A stretch of 64,000 bases of DNA from an uncultured Kiloniellaceae bacterium (GTDB taxonomy: Bacteria > Pseudomonadota > Alphaproteobacteria > Kiloniellales > Kiloniellaceae), in the NCBI GenBank assembly GCA_947500035.1, contig CANMQP010000018.1, forward strand, positions 167,366 to 231,365, read 5' to 3'. A program made the translations under genes and the position numbers. Of the stretch, positions 18,509 through 28,570 are shown in pieces. Numbering within the stretch: position 1 is the first letter of the stretch; every line of letters begins with the position of its first letter. The notes beneath the pieces were generated by a model, which ran no database searches, was not told the origin of the DNA, and saw only the letters and a program-made list of their open reading frames with translations.

Positions 18509-18994
18509 TCACTTCGTATCCAGGCGGTACTTCAAGAACTCGGCCCCATCGTACTCGGTCATTTCGACAAATTGAGCCCCGAGTCTCGCCAGCCCACGGA
18601 GATTCTTACGCGATGGCGGCAGAAGGAACGTCACGAACGGAATCCGTTCATCGGCAACAGCAAACTCGATGGCCTTCCGGGAGATACGCGCACCAAGCCC
18701 AAAGTACGCGGGCTTCAGCACCAGTCCGTAATCCCACTCGTCACCTTCTTTCTGAAATCCGCCCCATCCAACATAGCTGTCGTCGCAGAGGATCGCCCAA
18801 TGACCAAGTCCATCGCGACGCCAATAGGCTTCCTTGGCGGCAACAAATTCTGTAACGGCCTGACGGTCCCATTCATAGGTAAGCAAAGGCATATGCTCCG
18901 CGACACGGGCGTCGGACATATGCGCAATGATCTCTCCCAGTGAAATCTCCGGTAACCGCACAAATGTTAGCTTGGGGTTGGATTTAGTGGTCAT
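18509..18994 (-). CDS. GNAT-family acetyltransferase
   Basis: A 161-residue GCN5-related acetyltransferase. Strand/helix features include GHWAILCDDSYVGWGGFQ near residue 64, followed by a degenerate acetyl-CoA pocket around FGLGARISRKAIEFAV in place of the usual Q/RxxGxG/A, so CoA binding should be confirmed. The C-terminus NLRGLARLGAQFV resembles the N-x-x-x-x-x-x-x-x-x-G-F/A segment of the family. It starts at ATG 18994 with only a weak ribosome site. The acceptor substrate is unknown. Confidence 0.72.
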   Translation of the reverse strand: MTTKSNPKLTFVRLPEISLGEIIAHMSDARVAEHMPLLTYEWDRQAVTEFVAAKEAYWRRDGLGHWAILCDDSYVGWGGFQKEGDEWDYGLVLKPAYFGLGARISRKAIEFAVADERIPFVTFLLPPSRKNLRGLARLGAQFVEMTEYDGAEFLKYRLDTK

Positions 18995-19193
18995 CTCAGC
19001 GCGAATTCCGGCAAGGATTCAGGCCAGCATTCGCTCTGGTAAACGCGCGCGTGTCAAGCGCGAAGCTCAACCGGTACCGCATCACTCCGCGCCCCGCCTC
19101 AGCAGGGCCAATTCCTTAAGTGTGACCGTCCTTAACCTACGCGATCAGGAACGCGAATTCGTCTGAAGCTTCGGTTTGCGGACAAAGGTTTTT

Positions 19194-20621
19194 TCAGGCC
19201 GCGTCACGGAAACCTTCGTCATCGTAGTACCAGAAGACGTCTTCTCCGTCCTGTTGAGTCTTCAGGGCTACAGGCCGTCCCCATAAGCGGTAAACATGCG
19301 CAAGGCTGTGCTCGGCGTAGCCCGGATGGAGGTTGCGTCCGTCATGCACGTGGGAGAGCAGCAGGGTGCCGCTGTGCTCAAAGTCGGCGTCCTCAACCTT
19401 GATGACGGGCAGCGACCCCGTCCCGACGGACCTCAGCAAAGTTTCGCGGATGGTCTTCCAATCCCCCTCGTCCACGGTTTCTGTGACGACCAAGGAACCC
19501 TCCTGAGACTGAAATTCGAAGAGCCCAAGCTCACCGCAGAGGTCCTCGGTGAGGAAACGCCGCAGGAAGGAAGAATCGCGGTCTGTCTCGCGAAGCGCAA
19601 ACATCATCTCGTGACCGGTCATCTCCGGCTTGCCGTCCCGCTCGATTTCCTCATTTGTCGGGTTGTCGTACCGCCGCTTGATGTCGTCCCAGACCTTCAG
19701 GCCGACATGGTAGGGGTTGATATCTCCCGCAATCGGCTGAACCACCTGATTGTGACGTACCAGGAATTCGAGATAGATATCCTGCGGCAGGTCGAGGCTG
19801 TTCATGATCTCGCGGTGCCAGTAGGTCGCCCAGCCCTCGTTCATGATCTTGGTTTCCATCTGCGGAATGAAGTACTGGGCCTCCTCGTGCACGATGGTCA
19901 GCAGGTCACGCTCCCAATCGGTGAGCCGGGGCTGATGGTCGCGAATGAACAGCAGAATATCTTCATCCGGCTCCAAGGGCACCCGGCTGAGATCCGGTTC
20001 GACATACTCCGGGCGCTTGTGAATCTTGCGGTATTCGTCCGCAGGCGGTTGAGCGGCCGCCAGGGCTCTGGCCCTCTGTTCCTCCTGGGTGAGCTTCCGT
20101 ATGGCCGGATTGCGGCTGCACTGCATGGAAAGCGCATGGGCAGCATCGAGTACAGGCTCGACCTTGTTAATGCCGATCGACGGGTCTTCCATGTAGTCCC
20201 GCACCCGGTCCGCCCGCGCCTTGAAGGAGGGGATCACGCTGCCGGCCTTGGTGTATTTGAAGGTCACATTGTTGCGGAAAAAATCATTGTGCGCATAGAC
20301 ATGCGCGATGGTCAGGATTTGAAGACAGAGCGAATTCTGGCTCATGAGGTAGGCCAGGCTTGGAGAGGCGTTAATCACCATCTCGTAGGGCAGGCCCGCG
20401 GCCCCGTGATTGTAGAGCGTCGATTGCCGTTCGAAGGATTTGCCGTAAGACCAGTGAGGATAATGCGCGGGCATCCCATGGTATGCCATGGCCCCGAGCA
20501 TCTGGGTGTGATCGCAAATTTCGAATTCCTGATCGTAGCAGGTCAGGCCGAAGGCCTCGACCTTCTCCCGGATCTTTTCGTCCCAGGCTTCCAGATCGCT
20601 GGTTTCGTACATCCGTTCCAT
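19194..20621 (-). CDS. SpoVR family protein
   Basis: A 475-residue member of the SpoVR/YcgB family. Family stretches include GMPAHYPHWSYGKSFE, GLPYEMVINASPSLAYLM, HVYAHNDFFRNN, MNEGWATYWHR and INPYHVGLKVWDDIKRR. The ATG at 20621 follows GGAG. It is the last gene of a prkA-yeaH-spoVR set, an arrangement conserved across many bacteria and linked to stress and stationary-phase physiology. No biochemical activity is established. The His- and Glu-rich conserved motifs suggest a metal-dependent enzyme, which is inference. It lies 62 bases after the vWA gene. Confidence 0.93.
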   Translation of the reverse strand: MERMYETSDLEAWDEKIREKVEAFGLTCYDQEFEICDHTQMLGAMAYHGMPAHYPHWSYGKSFERQSTLYNHGAAGLPYEMVINASPSLAYLMSQNSLCLQILTIAHVYAHNDFFRNNVTFKYTKAGSVIPSFKARADRVRDYMEDPSIGINKVEPVLDAAHALSMQCSRNPAIRKLTQEEQRARALAAAQPPADEYRKIHKRPEYVEPDLSRVPLEPDEDILLFIRDHQPRLTDWERDLLTIVHEEAQYFIPQMETKIMNEGWATYWHREIMNSLDLPQDIYLEFLVRHNQVVQPIAGDINPYHVGLKVWDDIKRRYDNPTNEEIERDGKPEMTGHEMMFALRETDRDSSFLRRFLTEDLCGELGLFEFQSQEGSLVVTETVDEGDWKTIRETLLRSVGTGSLPVIKVEDADFEHSGTLLLSHVHDGRNLHPGYAEHSLAHVYRLWGRPVALKTQQDGEDVFWYYDDEGFRDAA

Positions 20622-20683
20622 TCGATTGTCCGCTCCATCCTTGATCTACAGAGTTTCGGGCACTCGCACTTCCCATTCAGGCT

Positions 20684-21940
20684 TTAATCGGCAGTTTCCT
20701 GTTGCGGATCGGTCCGTTCCTTCGACAGCACGGCCTTCAGGCTTGGCCAGACGTCTTCGCGGTCATCGATCACCACCGCATGGAAATTCTCCGCATCCAA
20801 GCGTTCGAAGATCTTGCGCATGGAGGTCGCACCGAAGTACTCGGCGTCCGACTTAATCTCGCCATATCCAAAGAGGTTGCAGACGTCGCAAAGCTCCTTG
20901 GCGGCATTGAAGGCTTCCGTGTTGTCGCTGCTGAAATTCTCGCCGTCCGAACAATGAAAGGCATAGATGTTCCAGAGCGAGGGATGATAGCGATCCTGAA
21001 TGATCTCAAGCGCTTTGCGGTATCCAGAAGAGATAATGGTGCCGCCGGACTCGCCCTTGCTGAAGAACTCCTCTTCCCCTACCTCGCGGGCCTGGGTGTG
21101 GTGCGCGACGAAGACCAGTTCCGTGGTCTGATACCGCGTCCGCACGAATTGGTAGAGCAGGAAGAAGAAGCTGCGCGCCAGGTACTTCTTCATGACATCC
21201 ATGGAGCCGGAGGTGTCCATGATGCAGACAACAACCGCATTTGATTCAGGCCGGACATCGGGAACCCGGCGGCGGTACCGCAGGTCTTCCTTGTGGAAGG
21301 GAAAGCGCTGCTCTTCGCTCGCAGCCCCGCCGGTTTGATCCTTCAACCGTGCCGAAGCCTCGCCCGCAACCTCAGTGCGAACCTCTCTCGGGCCCGTCGC
21401 CACTTTGCGCCGAATCTTGGATTTAAGTGTCCTCTTTTTGTCGAGGTGCACCCGGATACCGCTGCGCCGGTAGCCCAGGCGCTTCGTGCCGTGATCCACC
21501 TCGATCTCGCGCAGGCGCTTGCGTTCCATGTCAGGGAGTTGCAGATCCTCAAAGAGAAGGTCGACCAGTTCGTCGATAGTGACATCGGTTTCGTAGTAGT
21601 CCACCCCCGGCCGGTCGCCGCCGGGCCCGGGTCCGTTCCCAGGCTGGCCGTCCTGCTGGTCCTGGCCGATGACCTGGCCCTTTTGAACCTCGCCATCCCC
21701 GGAAGAGGCTACCCGCGGCGAACCCTCCCCGAAGACAAAGCGATATTCCTTGATGCCGCGGATCGGCACTTTGACGATGCGGTCGGAACCGCGGGTCAGA
21801 ATGGCCTCCTCAGCGACGATTTCGGCAATGTTTTCTTTGAGGGCTTCGCGGATTTTCTGTCGGTGCCTGAGACGGTCACCCGCACTGCGGTCGGAACGCA
21901 GGGCGTCCGACGCAGAATAGGGCCGAAACACAGCACTCAT
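20684..21940 (-). CDS. yeaH: DUF444 vWA protein (YeaH-like)
   Basis: A 418-residue YeaH/YhbH-family protein. The N-terminus (RHRQKIREALKENIAEIV and TRGSDRIVKVPIRGIKEYRF) is typical. A low-complexity Gly/Gln linker follows near residues 85-110. A C-terminal von Willebrand A domain with a MIDAS motif (MDTSGSM, about residue 240) and HCSDGENFSSDN completes it. It sits between prkA and spoVR, each about 60-130 bases away. vWA proteins commonly partner AAA+ ATPases, and here the partner is likely PrkA. The ribosome site GGAGGTTGTTTC precedes the ATG. Confidence 0.93.
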   Translation of the reverse strand: MSAVFRPYSASDALRSDRSAGDRLRHRQKIREALKENIAEIVAEEAILTRGSDRIVKVPIRGIKEYRFVFGEGSPRVASSGDGEVQKGQVIGQDQQDGQPGNGPGPGGDRPGVDYYETDVTIDELVDLLFEDLQLPDMERKRLREIEVDHGTKRLGYRRSGIRVHLDKKRTLKSKIRRKVATGPREVRTEVAGEASARLKDQTGGAASEEQRFPFHKEDLRYRRRVPDVRPESNAVVVCIMDTSGSMDVMKKYLARSFFFLLYQFVRTRYQTTELVFVAHHTQAREVGEEEFFSKGESGGTIISSGYRKALEIIQDRYHPSLWNIYAFHCSDGENFSSDNTEAFNAAKELCDVCNLFGYGEIKSDAEYFGATSMRKIFERLDAENFHAVVIDDREDVWPSLKAVLSKERTDPQQETAD

Positions 21941-22066
21941 GAAACAACCTCCAAAGAGACGCCGCGGAGGGGTAGTGAATGCGCCCCTTCCGCAGGTTTT
22001 CTCAAATCAGGTCCGGCAATCTGTTCACTCGCGAACATGGGATCCTCATTTGCTCTCCGCTTCCGC

Positions 22067-23998
22067 TCAATCCTTCCAAAGATTGTTGGCTGCGTACTTC
22101 AGAACGATCTCAGCGGAAAACTCGTTGTAGCCGCGATCAAGCAGATTTTTCACCAGCGCATCGTATTTCTCGCCCTGCTCTTCATCGCGTGTGCGGGCCT
22201 TCGTGATGATGCGGCTGATTTCGCGCACCGAGCTGGTGAGTTTCTTTTCAATCGCTTCCTTCAGGGGCTCGTAGCTGTTGAAGCTGATTTTCTCGTTGCG
22301 CCGGCTGGCTGCCCAAAGGTAGGCGATGACTTCCTGACGGAAACCGTCAGCCGCCGCGCCGACAATGGCGATCTGCTCCTCGATGGACTGCAGGAAGGCC
22401 ATATCGGGTTCCAGCTCTTCACGGGTATTCTGATCCTTGACCGAAGTCTTGGTCACGTAGGCTTCCGCGTGATCGAGATAGTTCTGGAAAAGGGAATCCG
22501 CCTGCTCCTCGTAAGCATAGACGAAGGCACGGGTGATTTCCTTCTCCAGGATTTCCAGATAGGCCTTGTGGATCGTGTCCTGCAGAAACTCCAGGTAACG
22601 CTTGCGGGTGTCGTCGGGAAAGTCCGCTTCCTTGACCATGTTGATCAGGGCCTCGCGGACATGGATCGGCGTCAGGCCTTCCGAACTCTCAGAAAGCGCG
22701 TTGTCCACCGCCTTCATGATAAAGCGCGGTGAGATCCCGTTCATGCCCTCGAAAGGCGCTTCCTCGCGCAGTTCCTCTATATCGATCTTCTTGGCCCGGC
22801 CCTTCTCGACGATCTTTTCACCGTCGTAGATCTTCAGCTTGGTCATGAGATCGCATTTATTCGAGGGCTGCAGGCGCGAAAGAATTGCGAACATGGAGGT
22901 GATTTCGAGCGTGTGCGGTGCGATATGCGCCCTGAAGCCGGAAGATTTGAGCATCTTGTCGATGATCTTCACTTCTTCCGAAAGGCGCATGTTATATGGC
23001 ACCTTGACGGTCACGATCCGGTCCAGGATCGCTTCGTTGGTCGGGTCGGCCTTAAAGCGCTGCCACTCCGCTTCATTGGAGTGCGCGACGATGGCAGTAT
23101 CGACATAAACCGTGCCGTGACGCCCGGGTGCCGGCACGAATTTTTCCTGCGTCGCCGTAATGATGGTATGCAGGTATTCGGTCTCGTTCTTGAAAACCTC
23201 AATAAATTCAACCATCCCGCGGTTGCCCACGTTAAAGGCACCGTTGAGATCCAGGACCCGCGGATCGCCCTCGGAAAAACGATCGAGTTTTGATATATCC
23301 TCGGACCCGATCAGAACAGAGGTGTCCTGATTGTTCGGATCGACCGGCGGCACGATCGCCATACCGCGGCGCGCGGCCTTGGAAAAGCGAAGGGTCGTCA
23401 CCGGAAACTTCTCGTAGTGCCCGTCAAATTCCTCTTCCAGCCGATGCCGGCAAATCGGGCAAAGCTCGCCAATGATGCTGACGTCCAGCATCTTTTCAAA
23501 TTCGCGCCGCAAATGGTTCGGAATGAGATGCAATGGCTCTTCCTGGATGGGACAGCCTTCGATCGCATAGAAAGGTTCCGATGCCTCGAGCCCCTTGCGC
23601 AGCTTCTCCGCAAGGGAAGACTTACCGGCGCCCACCGGCCCCATGAGGTAGAGAACCTGCCGGCTCTCCTCACCTTTTAGCGATGCGGAGTGCAGGTAAC
23701 GTACGATCTGTGAAATGACCCGCTCGACGCCGAAAAACTCGTCTTTAAAGAAATTGTGCAGCTTCGGAGGGTCGTCGCCGAAGAGACGTTTGATCTTCGG
23801 ATCGTCTTCGTTGGAGAGTATTTCGGTGCCGTCTTTGGTGACAGCCTCGTAGAGTCTGGCATGCGCCAGCTTGCATAGAGACGGGTCGGCTTTGATGATT
23901 TCAAGATAATCGAGGAGCGTGCCTTCGAACCGTGATTCGGCATTCACCGCACGGTCTTTTTCGATCAGGCTTTTAAAGTCGCTCGCAGGTTTTCCCAT
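22067..23998 (-). CDS. prkA: PrkA family serine protein kinase
   Basis: A 643-residue PrkA protein. An AAA+-like N-terminal domain with Walker A GPVGAGKSS (about residues 118-126) is followed by a Cys cluster CPICRHR and the C-terminal PrkA domain. Characteristic blocks include YAIEGCPIQEEPLHLIP, FVPAPGRHGTVYVDTAIVAHSN and GISPRFIMKAVDNAL. The ATG at 23998 follows AGAGG. In other bacteria PrkA is a stress-linked kinase and/or ATP-dependent protease encoded with yeaH and spoVR, as here. It is the first gene of that operon, and the 816 bases upstream must hold the promoter. Confidence 0.94.
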   Translation of the reverse strand: MGKPASDFKSLIEKDRAVNAESRFEGTLLDYLEIIKADPSLCKLAHARLYEAVTKDGTEILSNEDDPKIKRLFGDDPPKLHNFFKDEFFGVERVISQIVRYLHSASLKGEESRQVLYLMGPVGAGKSSLAEKLRKGLEASEPFYAIEGCPIQEEPLHLIPNHLRREFEKMLDVSIIGELCPICRHRLEEEFDGHYEKFPVTTLRFSKAARRGMAIVPPVDPNNQDTSVLIGSEDISKLDRFSEGDPRVLDLNGAFNVGNRGMVEFIEVFKNETEYLHTIITATQEKFVPAPGRHGTVYVDTAIVAHSNEAEWQRFKADPTNEAILDRIVTVKVPYNMRLSEEVKIIDKMLKSSGFRAHIAPHTLEITSMFAILSRLQPSNKCDLMTKLKIYDGEKIVEKGRAKKIDIEELREEAPFEGMNGISPRFIMKAVDNALSESSEGLTPIHVREALINMVKEADFPDDTRKRYLEFLQDTIHKAYLEILEKEITRAFVYAYEEQADSLFQNYLDHAEAYVTKTSVKDQNTREELEPDMAFLQSIEEQIAIVGAAADGFRQEVIAYLWAASRRNEKISFNSYEPLKEAIEKKLTSSVREISRIITKARTRDEEQGEKYDALVKNLLDRGYNEFSAEIVLKYAANNLWKD

Positions 23999-24814
23999 AG
24001 TTGTACCTCTTTCGCTTAGGTGGCGGAAAGACGCCCCGCCACACCGGCAGGGGGGTACTCAACTTTTCTCTGCGTCTACTATGAGATTTGGACACCAAAG
24101 ATGGCGAAATCAAGATCTTATCATTCACTTCGGCGTCAAAATCTCTGCCGGGCCGTGATCGAAAAGGTCGATTTACAGGTAATCTATTTGACCGCAAGAA
24201 ACGACAGCGCGTTACCTTTTACGACCGCTTCGCAAGGCTTTCACCCGCGAGATCCGAAAGCAATTTTCACTCACGGATTCACAACCTGAACTGATCAGTA
24301 TTTTGTCCGCAAATTAATTAAAATTGTATGTATTTTTGGAATTCATCTGAAATCGTGCCGGCCGGCGGCATCTAAGACAGCATTTTCCCAATGTCAGAGG
24401 TGCATTTCAGCAACAGTTTTTCTTCAACCCGCCAACAGACGCGGAAACTCGCTTCCGGAGTCGCAAAACTGAGACACCCAGGCTCTTCAAATTTACGTCC
24501 GCATAATTGCCTGACACAAAGTGCATCCCACATTCCCTCTGGAACCTTTTGCCCGAGCTGTCCTGGAGAGTTAGCGTCGAGAGTGTCAAAAGTTAAAATT
24601 TCACCACAAGCAAGTTGACCTCTCCGGCCTCAGGCACGAGACTTTGTTACTGAACCCCCGCGTTCAAAATGAATCATAAGACTTTCATCTCATGTCGAGG
24701 CGATTAACTCTCATGCTATGAAGGCAATAAAGCGGACAACCCAAGTCGCCAGGGCAAATCAATCGGCGAAGCACGCTTGGGACTCCGGAACAGTGGATTT
24801 GACAGGAGGAAAAC
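23999..24814. other. Long divergent intergenic region (prkA / coxS)
   Basis: These 816 bases separate the divergent prkA and coxS genes, so both promoters must lie here. Open frames at 24088-24294 (TTG start, no ribosome site) and 24391-24618 have biased, low-complexity products and are not credible. An AT-rich segment near 24300-24350 is the likeliest promoter zone. I see no RNA gene or clear repeat. Confidence 0.5.
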
Positions 24815-25282
24815 ATGCCCAACGTCTCAATGACGGTCAACGGTAAGGCAGTCTCGGCTGAGGTGGAACCGCGCACCCTGCTGGTGCAGTTTCTCAGAGA
24901 GAAGCTCTCCCTGACCGGCACCCACGTCGGCTGCGACACCAGCCAATGCGGCGCCTGCGTGGTGCACATCAACGGAAAGAGCGTGAAAGCCTGCACAACG
25001 CTCGCCCTTCAGAACGAAGGTGCAGAGGTTACGACCATCGAAGGTCTGGCTCAGAACGGCGAAATGCATCCGATGCAGGCGGCCTTTAAGGAGCACCATG
25101 GCCTGCAATGCGGGTTTTGTACGCCGGGCATGGTCATGAGTGCCATCGATCTGGTCAAAACCCATCCCAATCCAGATGAGAAGACCATTCGCGAAGGTCT
25201 GGAAGGGAACATCTGCCGCTGCACAGGCTACCAGAACATCGTCAAGGCTGTGAAAACCGCAGCCGACAATATGGGGGGTTGA
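24815..25282 (+). CDS. coxS: Cox-type molybdenum hydroxylase, 2Fe-2S subunit
   Basis: A 155-residue small subunit that carries two [2Fe-2S] clusters and relays electrons from the molybdenum site to FAD. The plant-ferredoxin-like cluster ligands are Cys40, Cys45, Cys48 and Cys60. The helical cluster ligands are Cys99, Cys102, Cys134 and Cys136 (CGFCTPGM and CRCTGYQ). A strong AGGAGG ribosome site precedes the ATG. Its stop lies two bases before the preferred large-subunit start. The order S-L-M is typical of form II clusters, whereas form I CO dehydrogenase operons are usually M-S-L. Confidence 0.95.
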   Translation: MPNVSMTVNGKAVSAEVEPRTLLVQFLREKLSLTGTHVGCDTSQCGACVVHINGKSVKACTTLALQNEGAEVTTIEGLAQNGEMHPMQAAFKEHHGLQCGFCTPGMVMSAIDLVKTHPNPDEKTIREGLEGNICRCTGYQNIVKAVKTAADNMGG

Positions 25283-25284
25283 GT

Positions 25285-27651
25285 ATGTCGAGCGAAACCG
25301 GAATCGGCGCCTCTGTAAGGCGCAAGGAAGATAAGCGTTTTCTCACTGGCAAGGGCCGCTACCTCGACGACATCAACCGCCCCGGGCAGGCCTACGGCGT
25401 GTTCCTCCGCTCGCCGCATGCCTTCGCCAAGATCAAATCGATCGACACTGCGGAAGCCGGCAAAGCGCCCGGCGTTGTTGCGATCTACACCGGCGCGGAT
25501 CTTGCGGCCGACGGCATCGGCGGTCTGATCTGTGGTTGGGCCATCACCTCGAAAGACGGCGAACCGCACAAAGCCCCGGCCCATCCGGCCATCGCCGTCG
25601 ATACGGTGCGCCACGTCGGCGACCAGGTTGCCTTCGTAATTGCCGACAGTCTGGCCGAAGCCAAGGACGCCGCCGAACTGATTGAGGTCGACTACGAAGA
25701 GCTGACCCCGGTGGTCAGCGGCGCTGACGCCCTCGCCTCGGGTGCCCCGCAGGTCCATGACGATGTTCCGGGCAATCTTTGCTACGACTGGGAACTGGGC
25801 GATCAGGCCGCGGTTGACGCTGCCTTCGCCGCAGCGGCACACGTGACCAAGATGGACATCTACAACAACCGTCTTGTCCCCAACGCCATGGAACCCCGTG
25901 CGGCCATCGGCGACTTCGACAGCGGCACCGACGAGATCGTTCTCTATACCACCAGCCAGAACCCCCATGTCGCGCGCCTGGTTCTCTCCGCCTTCGTTGG
26001 GATCGCACCGGAGCACAAGTTAAGGGTCATTGCACCCGATGTGGGCGGCGGCTTCGGCTCGAAGATCTTCATCTATGCCGAGGAAACCGTCTGTGCCTGG
26101 GCGGCGCGGAAAATCGACCGCCCCGTGAAATGGACGGCCGAGCGCTCCGAATCTTTCCTGTCGGACGCCCACGGCCGCGATCACCACACCACCGCTGAAC
26201 TGGCCATGGACGCCAACGGCAAGTTCCTGGGACTGCGGGTCAACACCGTCGCAAATATGGGCGCTTATCTCTCGACCTTCGCGACCTCGGTGCCGAGCTA
26301 TCTCTACGCAACCCTGCTGGCCGGCCAATACACCACGCCGGCGATCTATGCGAACGTCAAAGCGGTCTTCACCAACACCGCACCGGTCGACGCTTACCGT
26401 GGCGCAGGCCGTCCCGAAGCCACCTACGTCGTCGAGCGGATGGTCGAGCGGGCCGCCAGGGACCTGGGTATTTCCCCGGTCGAGCTGCGCAAGCGTAACT
26501 TCATCGCGCCGGATGCCTATCCCTATGAGACGCCGGTCATCATGACCTACGATTCCGGCAACTACCCGCTCAACATGGATACGGCTCTGAAGCTGATCGA
26601 TTATGACGGCTACGCCGCCCGTAAAGCGGAGTCCGAAAGCCGGGGCAAAAAACGCGGTATCGGCTTCTCGTCCTTCATTGAAGCCTGCGGTATCGCTCCT
26701 TCGGCGGCGGTCGGCTCTCTGGGTGCCGGTGTCGGCCTCTGGGAATCAGCGCAAGTGCGCTTCAATCCGACCGGTGGAGTGACTGTATTCACAGGCAGCC
26801 ATTCGCATGGTCAGGGGCACGAGACGACCTTTGCCCAGCTCATCACCGAGCATCTGGGCGTGCCCATTGAGAACGTAGAGATTTCGCACGGTGACACGGG
26901 AAAAGTTCCCTTCGGCATGGGGACCTACGGATCACGTTCGCTCGCAGTCGGTGGTTCGGCCATCATGCGTGCGGTCGATAAGATCGTTGAAAAAGGTAAG
27001 AAAGTCGCGGCCCATCTGATGGAAGCTTCGGTCGAAGACATCGAGCATGCCAACGGCGTGTTCAAGGTGGCCGGAACCGACAAACAGGTGACCATGGCAG
27101 AGGTGGCCTTCGCCGCCTATGTGCCGCATAACTATCCGCCGGATCTGGAGCCCGGCATGGATGAAACCGCGTTCTACGATCCGACCAACTTCACCTTCCC
27201 TGCCGGAACCCACATCGCCGAGGTCGAAATCGATCCGGAGACCGGCGTGGTCGAGGTTGTGGATTGGGCGGCCTCGGACGATTTCGGCAACGTCATCAAC
27301 CCGATGATCGTCGAAGGTCAGATCCATGGCGGTGTTGCCCAGGGTATTGGTCAGGCCTTGCTGGAAAATGCGGTCTATGACTCGGAAACCGGACAGCTCC
27401 TGACCGGTTCCTACATGGACTACACCATGCCAAGGGCCGATGATTTCCCGAGCCTCAAGGTCGAAACCACCAATACCCCCTGCCCGGGCAACCCTCTGGG
27501 TGTGAAGGGTTGCGGTGAGGCCGGTGCCATCGCAGCACCTGCGGCTCTGATGAATGCCATCACCGATGCTCTGGGTGTCGAAATCGATATGCCGGCAACC
27601 CGTGAAAAGGTCTGGCGCGCGGCTCAAACCGTGCAGCAGGCAGCCGAGTAA
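25285..27651 (+). CDS. coxL: Form II Cox-type molybdenum hydroxylase, large subunit
   Basis: A 788-residue molybdopterin-binding subunit of the xanthine oxidase family. The N-terminal Ald_Xan_dh a/b hammerhead domain contains GKGRYLDDI. Substrate and Mo-binding segments include DVGGGFGSK near residue 250, AYRGAGR near 370 and [10 protein letters not shown] near the C-terminus, whose Glu is the conserved catalytic base. AYRGAGR marks form II; true form I CO dehydrogenases have AYRCSFR. CO oxidation is therefore unproven and the substrate is open (aldehyde, purine, nicotinate or other). ATG 25285 is preferred over an in-frame TTG two codons upstream, which overlaps the coxS stop. Confidence 0.93.
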   Translation: MSSETGIGASVRRKEDKRFLTGKGRYLDDINRPGQAYGVFLRSPHAFAKIKSIDTAEAGKAPGVVAIYTGADLAADGIGGLICGWAITSKDGEPHKAPAHPAIAVDTVRHVGDQVAFVIADSLAEAKDAAELIEVDYEELTPVVSGADALASGAPQVHDDVPGNLCYDWELGDQAAVDAAFAAAAHVTKMDIYNNRLVPNAMEPRAAIGDFDSGTDEIVLYTTSQNPHVARLVLSAFVGIAPEHKLRVIAPDVGGGFGSKIFIYAEETVCAWAARKIDRPVKWTAERSESFLSDAHGRDHHTTAELAMDANGKFLGLRVNTVANMGAYLSTFATSVPSYLYATLLAGQYTTPAIYANVKAVFTNTAPVDAYRGAGRPEATYVVERMVERAARDLGISPVELRKRNFIAPDAYPYETPVIMTYDSGNYPLNMDTALKLIDYDGYAARKAESESRGKKRGIGFSSFIEACGIAPSAAVGSLGAGVGLWESAQVRFNPTGGVTVFTGSHSHGQGHETTFAQLITEHLGVPIENVEISHGDTGKVPFGMGTYGSRSLAVGGSAIMRAVDKIVEKGKKVAAHLMEASVEDIEHANGVFKVAGTDKQVTMAEVAFAAYVPHNYPPDLEPGMDETAFYDPTNFTFPAGTHIAEVEIDPETGVVEVVDWAASDDFGNVINPMIVEGQIHGGVAQGIGQALLENAVYDSETGQLLTGSYMDYTMPRADDFPSLKVETTNTPCPGNPLGVKGCGEAGAIAAPAALMNAITDALGVEIDMPATREKVWRAAQTVQQAAE

Positions 27652-27664
27652 GGAGGAAACATCA

Positions 27665-28456
27665 ATGTACGACTTTAATTATCATCGTCCTGGCTCGGTG
27701 GATGAGGCTGTTGGCCTGATTAATGAGGACGCTAAGCTTCTCGCGGGCGGACAATCTCTCTTGCCAACCATGAAGCTCCGCCTCGCCCAACCCTCCGATG
27801 TGATCGACCTGGGTGGAATCCCAGGTCTCTCCGACATCTCGGTTGACGGATCGACGGTCACCATCGGGGCAACCGCGACCCACGCCTCCGTTGCGGCGTC
27901 CAGTGCCGTCGCCGGGGCGATTCCGGCGCTGGCAGACTTGGCCTCCGGCATCGGCGATACTCAGGTTCGCAATGTCGGCACCATTGGCGGTTCCGTGGCC
28001 AACGCGGATCCGGCCGCCGACTACCCTGCTGCCGTACTCGGTTTGGGCGCGACAGTCCACACCAACAGCAGGACAATCGCCGCGGACGATTTCTTCACCG
28101 GAATCTTCGAGACGGCACTGGCGGAGAACGAGATCCTCACCAAGGTCAGCTTTCCCGTCCCGGAAGCTGCGGCCTACGTCAAGTTCGCAAATCCGGCGTC
28201 ACGCTACGCGATTGTCGGCGTTTTCGTCGCGAAAACCTCCGATGGCGTCAGAGTCGCGGTTACGGGCGCGGGAGGCAGTGTCTTCCGGGCCAGCGGCATG
28301 GAAGCGGCCTTGAACGCCAACTTCTCGGCCTCGGCCCTGGACGGCATTGCAGTTGCTTCGGACGATCTGAACAACGATCTGCATGCGTCCGCCGAATACC
28401 GGGCCCATCTGGTCTCGGTCATGGCGAAACGTGCGGTCCAGGCCGCAGGCGGCTGA
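27665..28456 (+). CDS. coxM: Cox-type molybdenum hydroxylase, FAD subunit
   Basis: A 263-residue FAD-binding middle subunit. The two FAD pyrophosphate-binding motifs are AGGQS (residues 27-31) and TIGGS (106-110), followed by NADPAADYPAAVLGL. An AAGGAGG ribosome site sits 13 bases after the coxL stop. The product accepts electrons from the 2Fe-2S subunit and passes them to a quinone or other acceptor. A perfect intrinsic terminator follows within 25 bases, so coxSLM forms one transcription unit distinct from the maturation genes downstream. Confidence 0.94.
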   Translation: MYDFNYHRPGSVDEAVGLINEDAKLLAGGQSLLPTMKLRLAQPSDVIDLGGIPGLSDISVDGSTVTIGATATHASVAASSAVAGAIPALADLASGIGDTQVRNVGTIGGSVANADPAADYPAAVLGLGATVHTNSRTIAADDFFTGIFETALAENEILTKVSFPVPEAAAYVKFANPASRYAIVGVFVAKTSDGVRVAVTGAGGSVFRASGMEAALNANFSASALDGIAVASDDLNNDLHASAEYRAHLVSVMAKRAVQAAGG

Positions 28457-28478
28457 CCGGCCGACATAGCTAAACACA

Positions 28479-28514
28479 CAAGGGGAGACGATATAGTCTC
28501 CCCTTGTTCTTTTT
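28479..28514 (+). terminator. Intrinsic terminator after coxM
   Basis: CAAGGGGAGAC (28479-28489) and GTCTCCCCTTG (28496-28506) form a perfect 11-bp stem with a 6-base loop, followed by TTCTTTTT. It separates the structural coxSLM genes from the maturation operon, and some read-through may link them. Confidence 0.9.
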
Positions 28515-28570
28515 GATCCAATCCTTTTCGATTGGTGAAGACACCCCACCAGCAAGGTAAGCAGCGTTTT

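Noticed and set aside
19296..20687. Long plus-strand open frame of over 400 codons opposite spoVR
   Set aside because: It is the antisense shadow of a clear SpoVR gene. Its product is compositionally odd, shows no domain, and has no ribosome site.
24088..24294. Small plus-strand frame between prkA and coxS
   Set aside because: It starts at TTG without a ribosome site, and the product is basic and low-complexity. No family is recognised.
24815..28456. Genuine aerobic CO dehydrogenase
   Set aside because: The large subunit has AYRGAGR, the form II motif, and the S-L-M order. Form I enzymes shown to oxidise CO have AYRCSFR. Kept as a Cox-type hydroxylase of unknown substrate.
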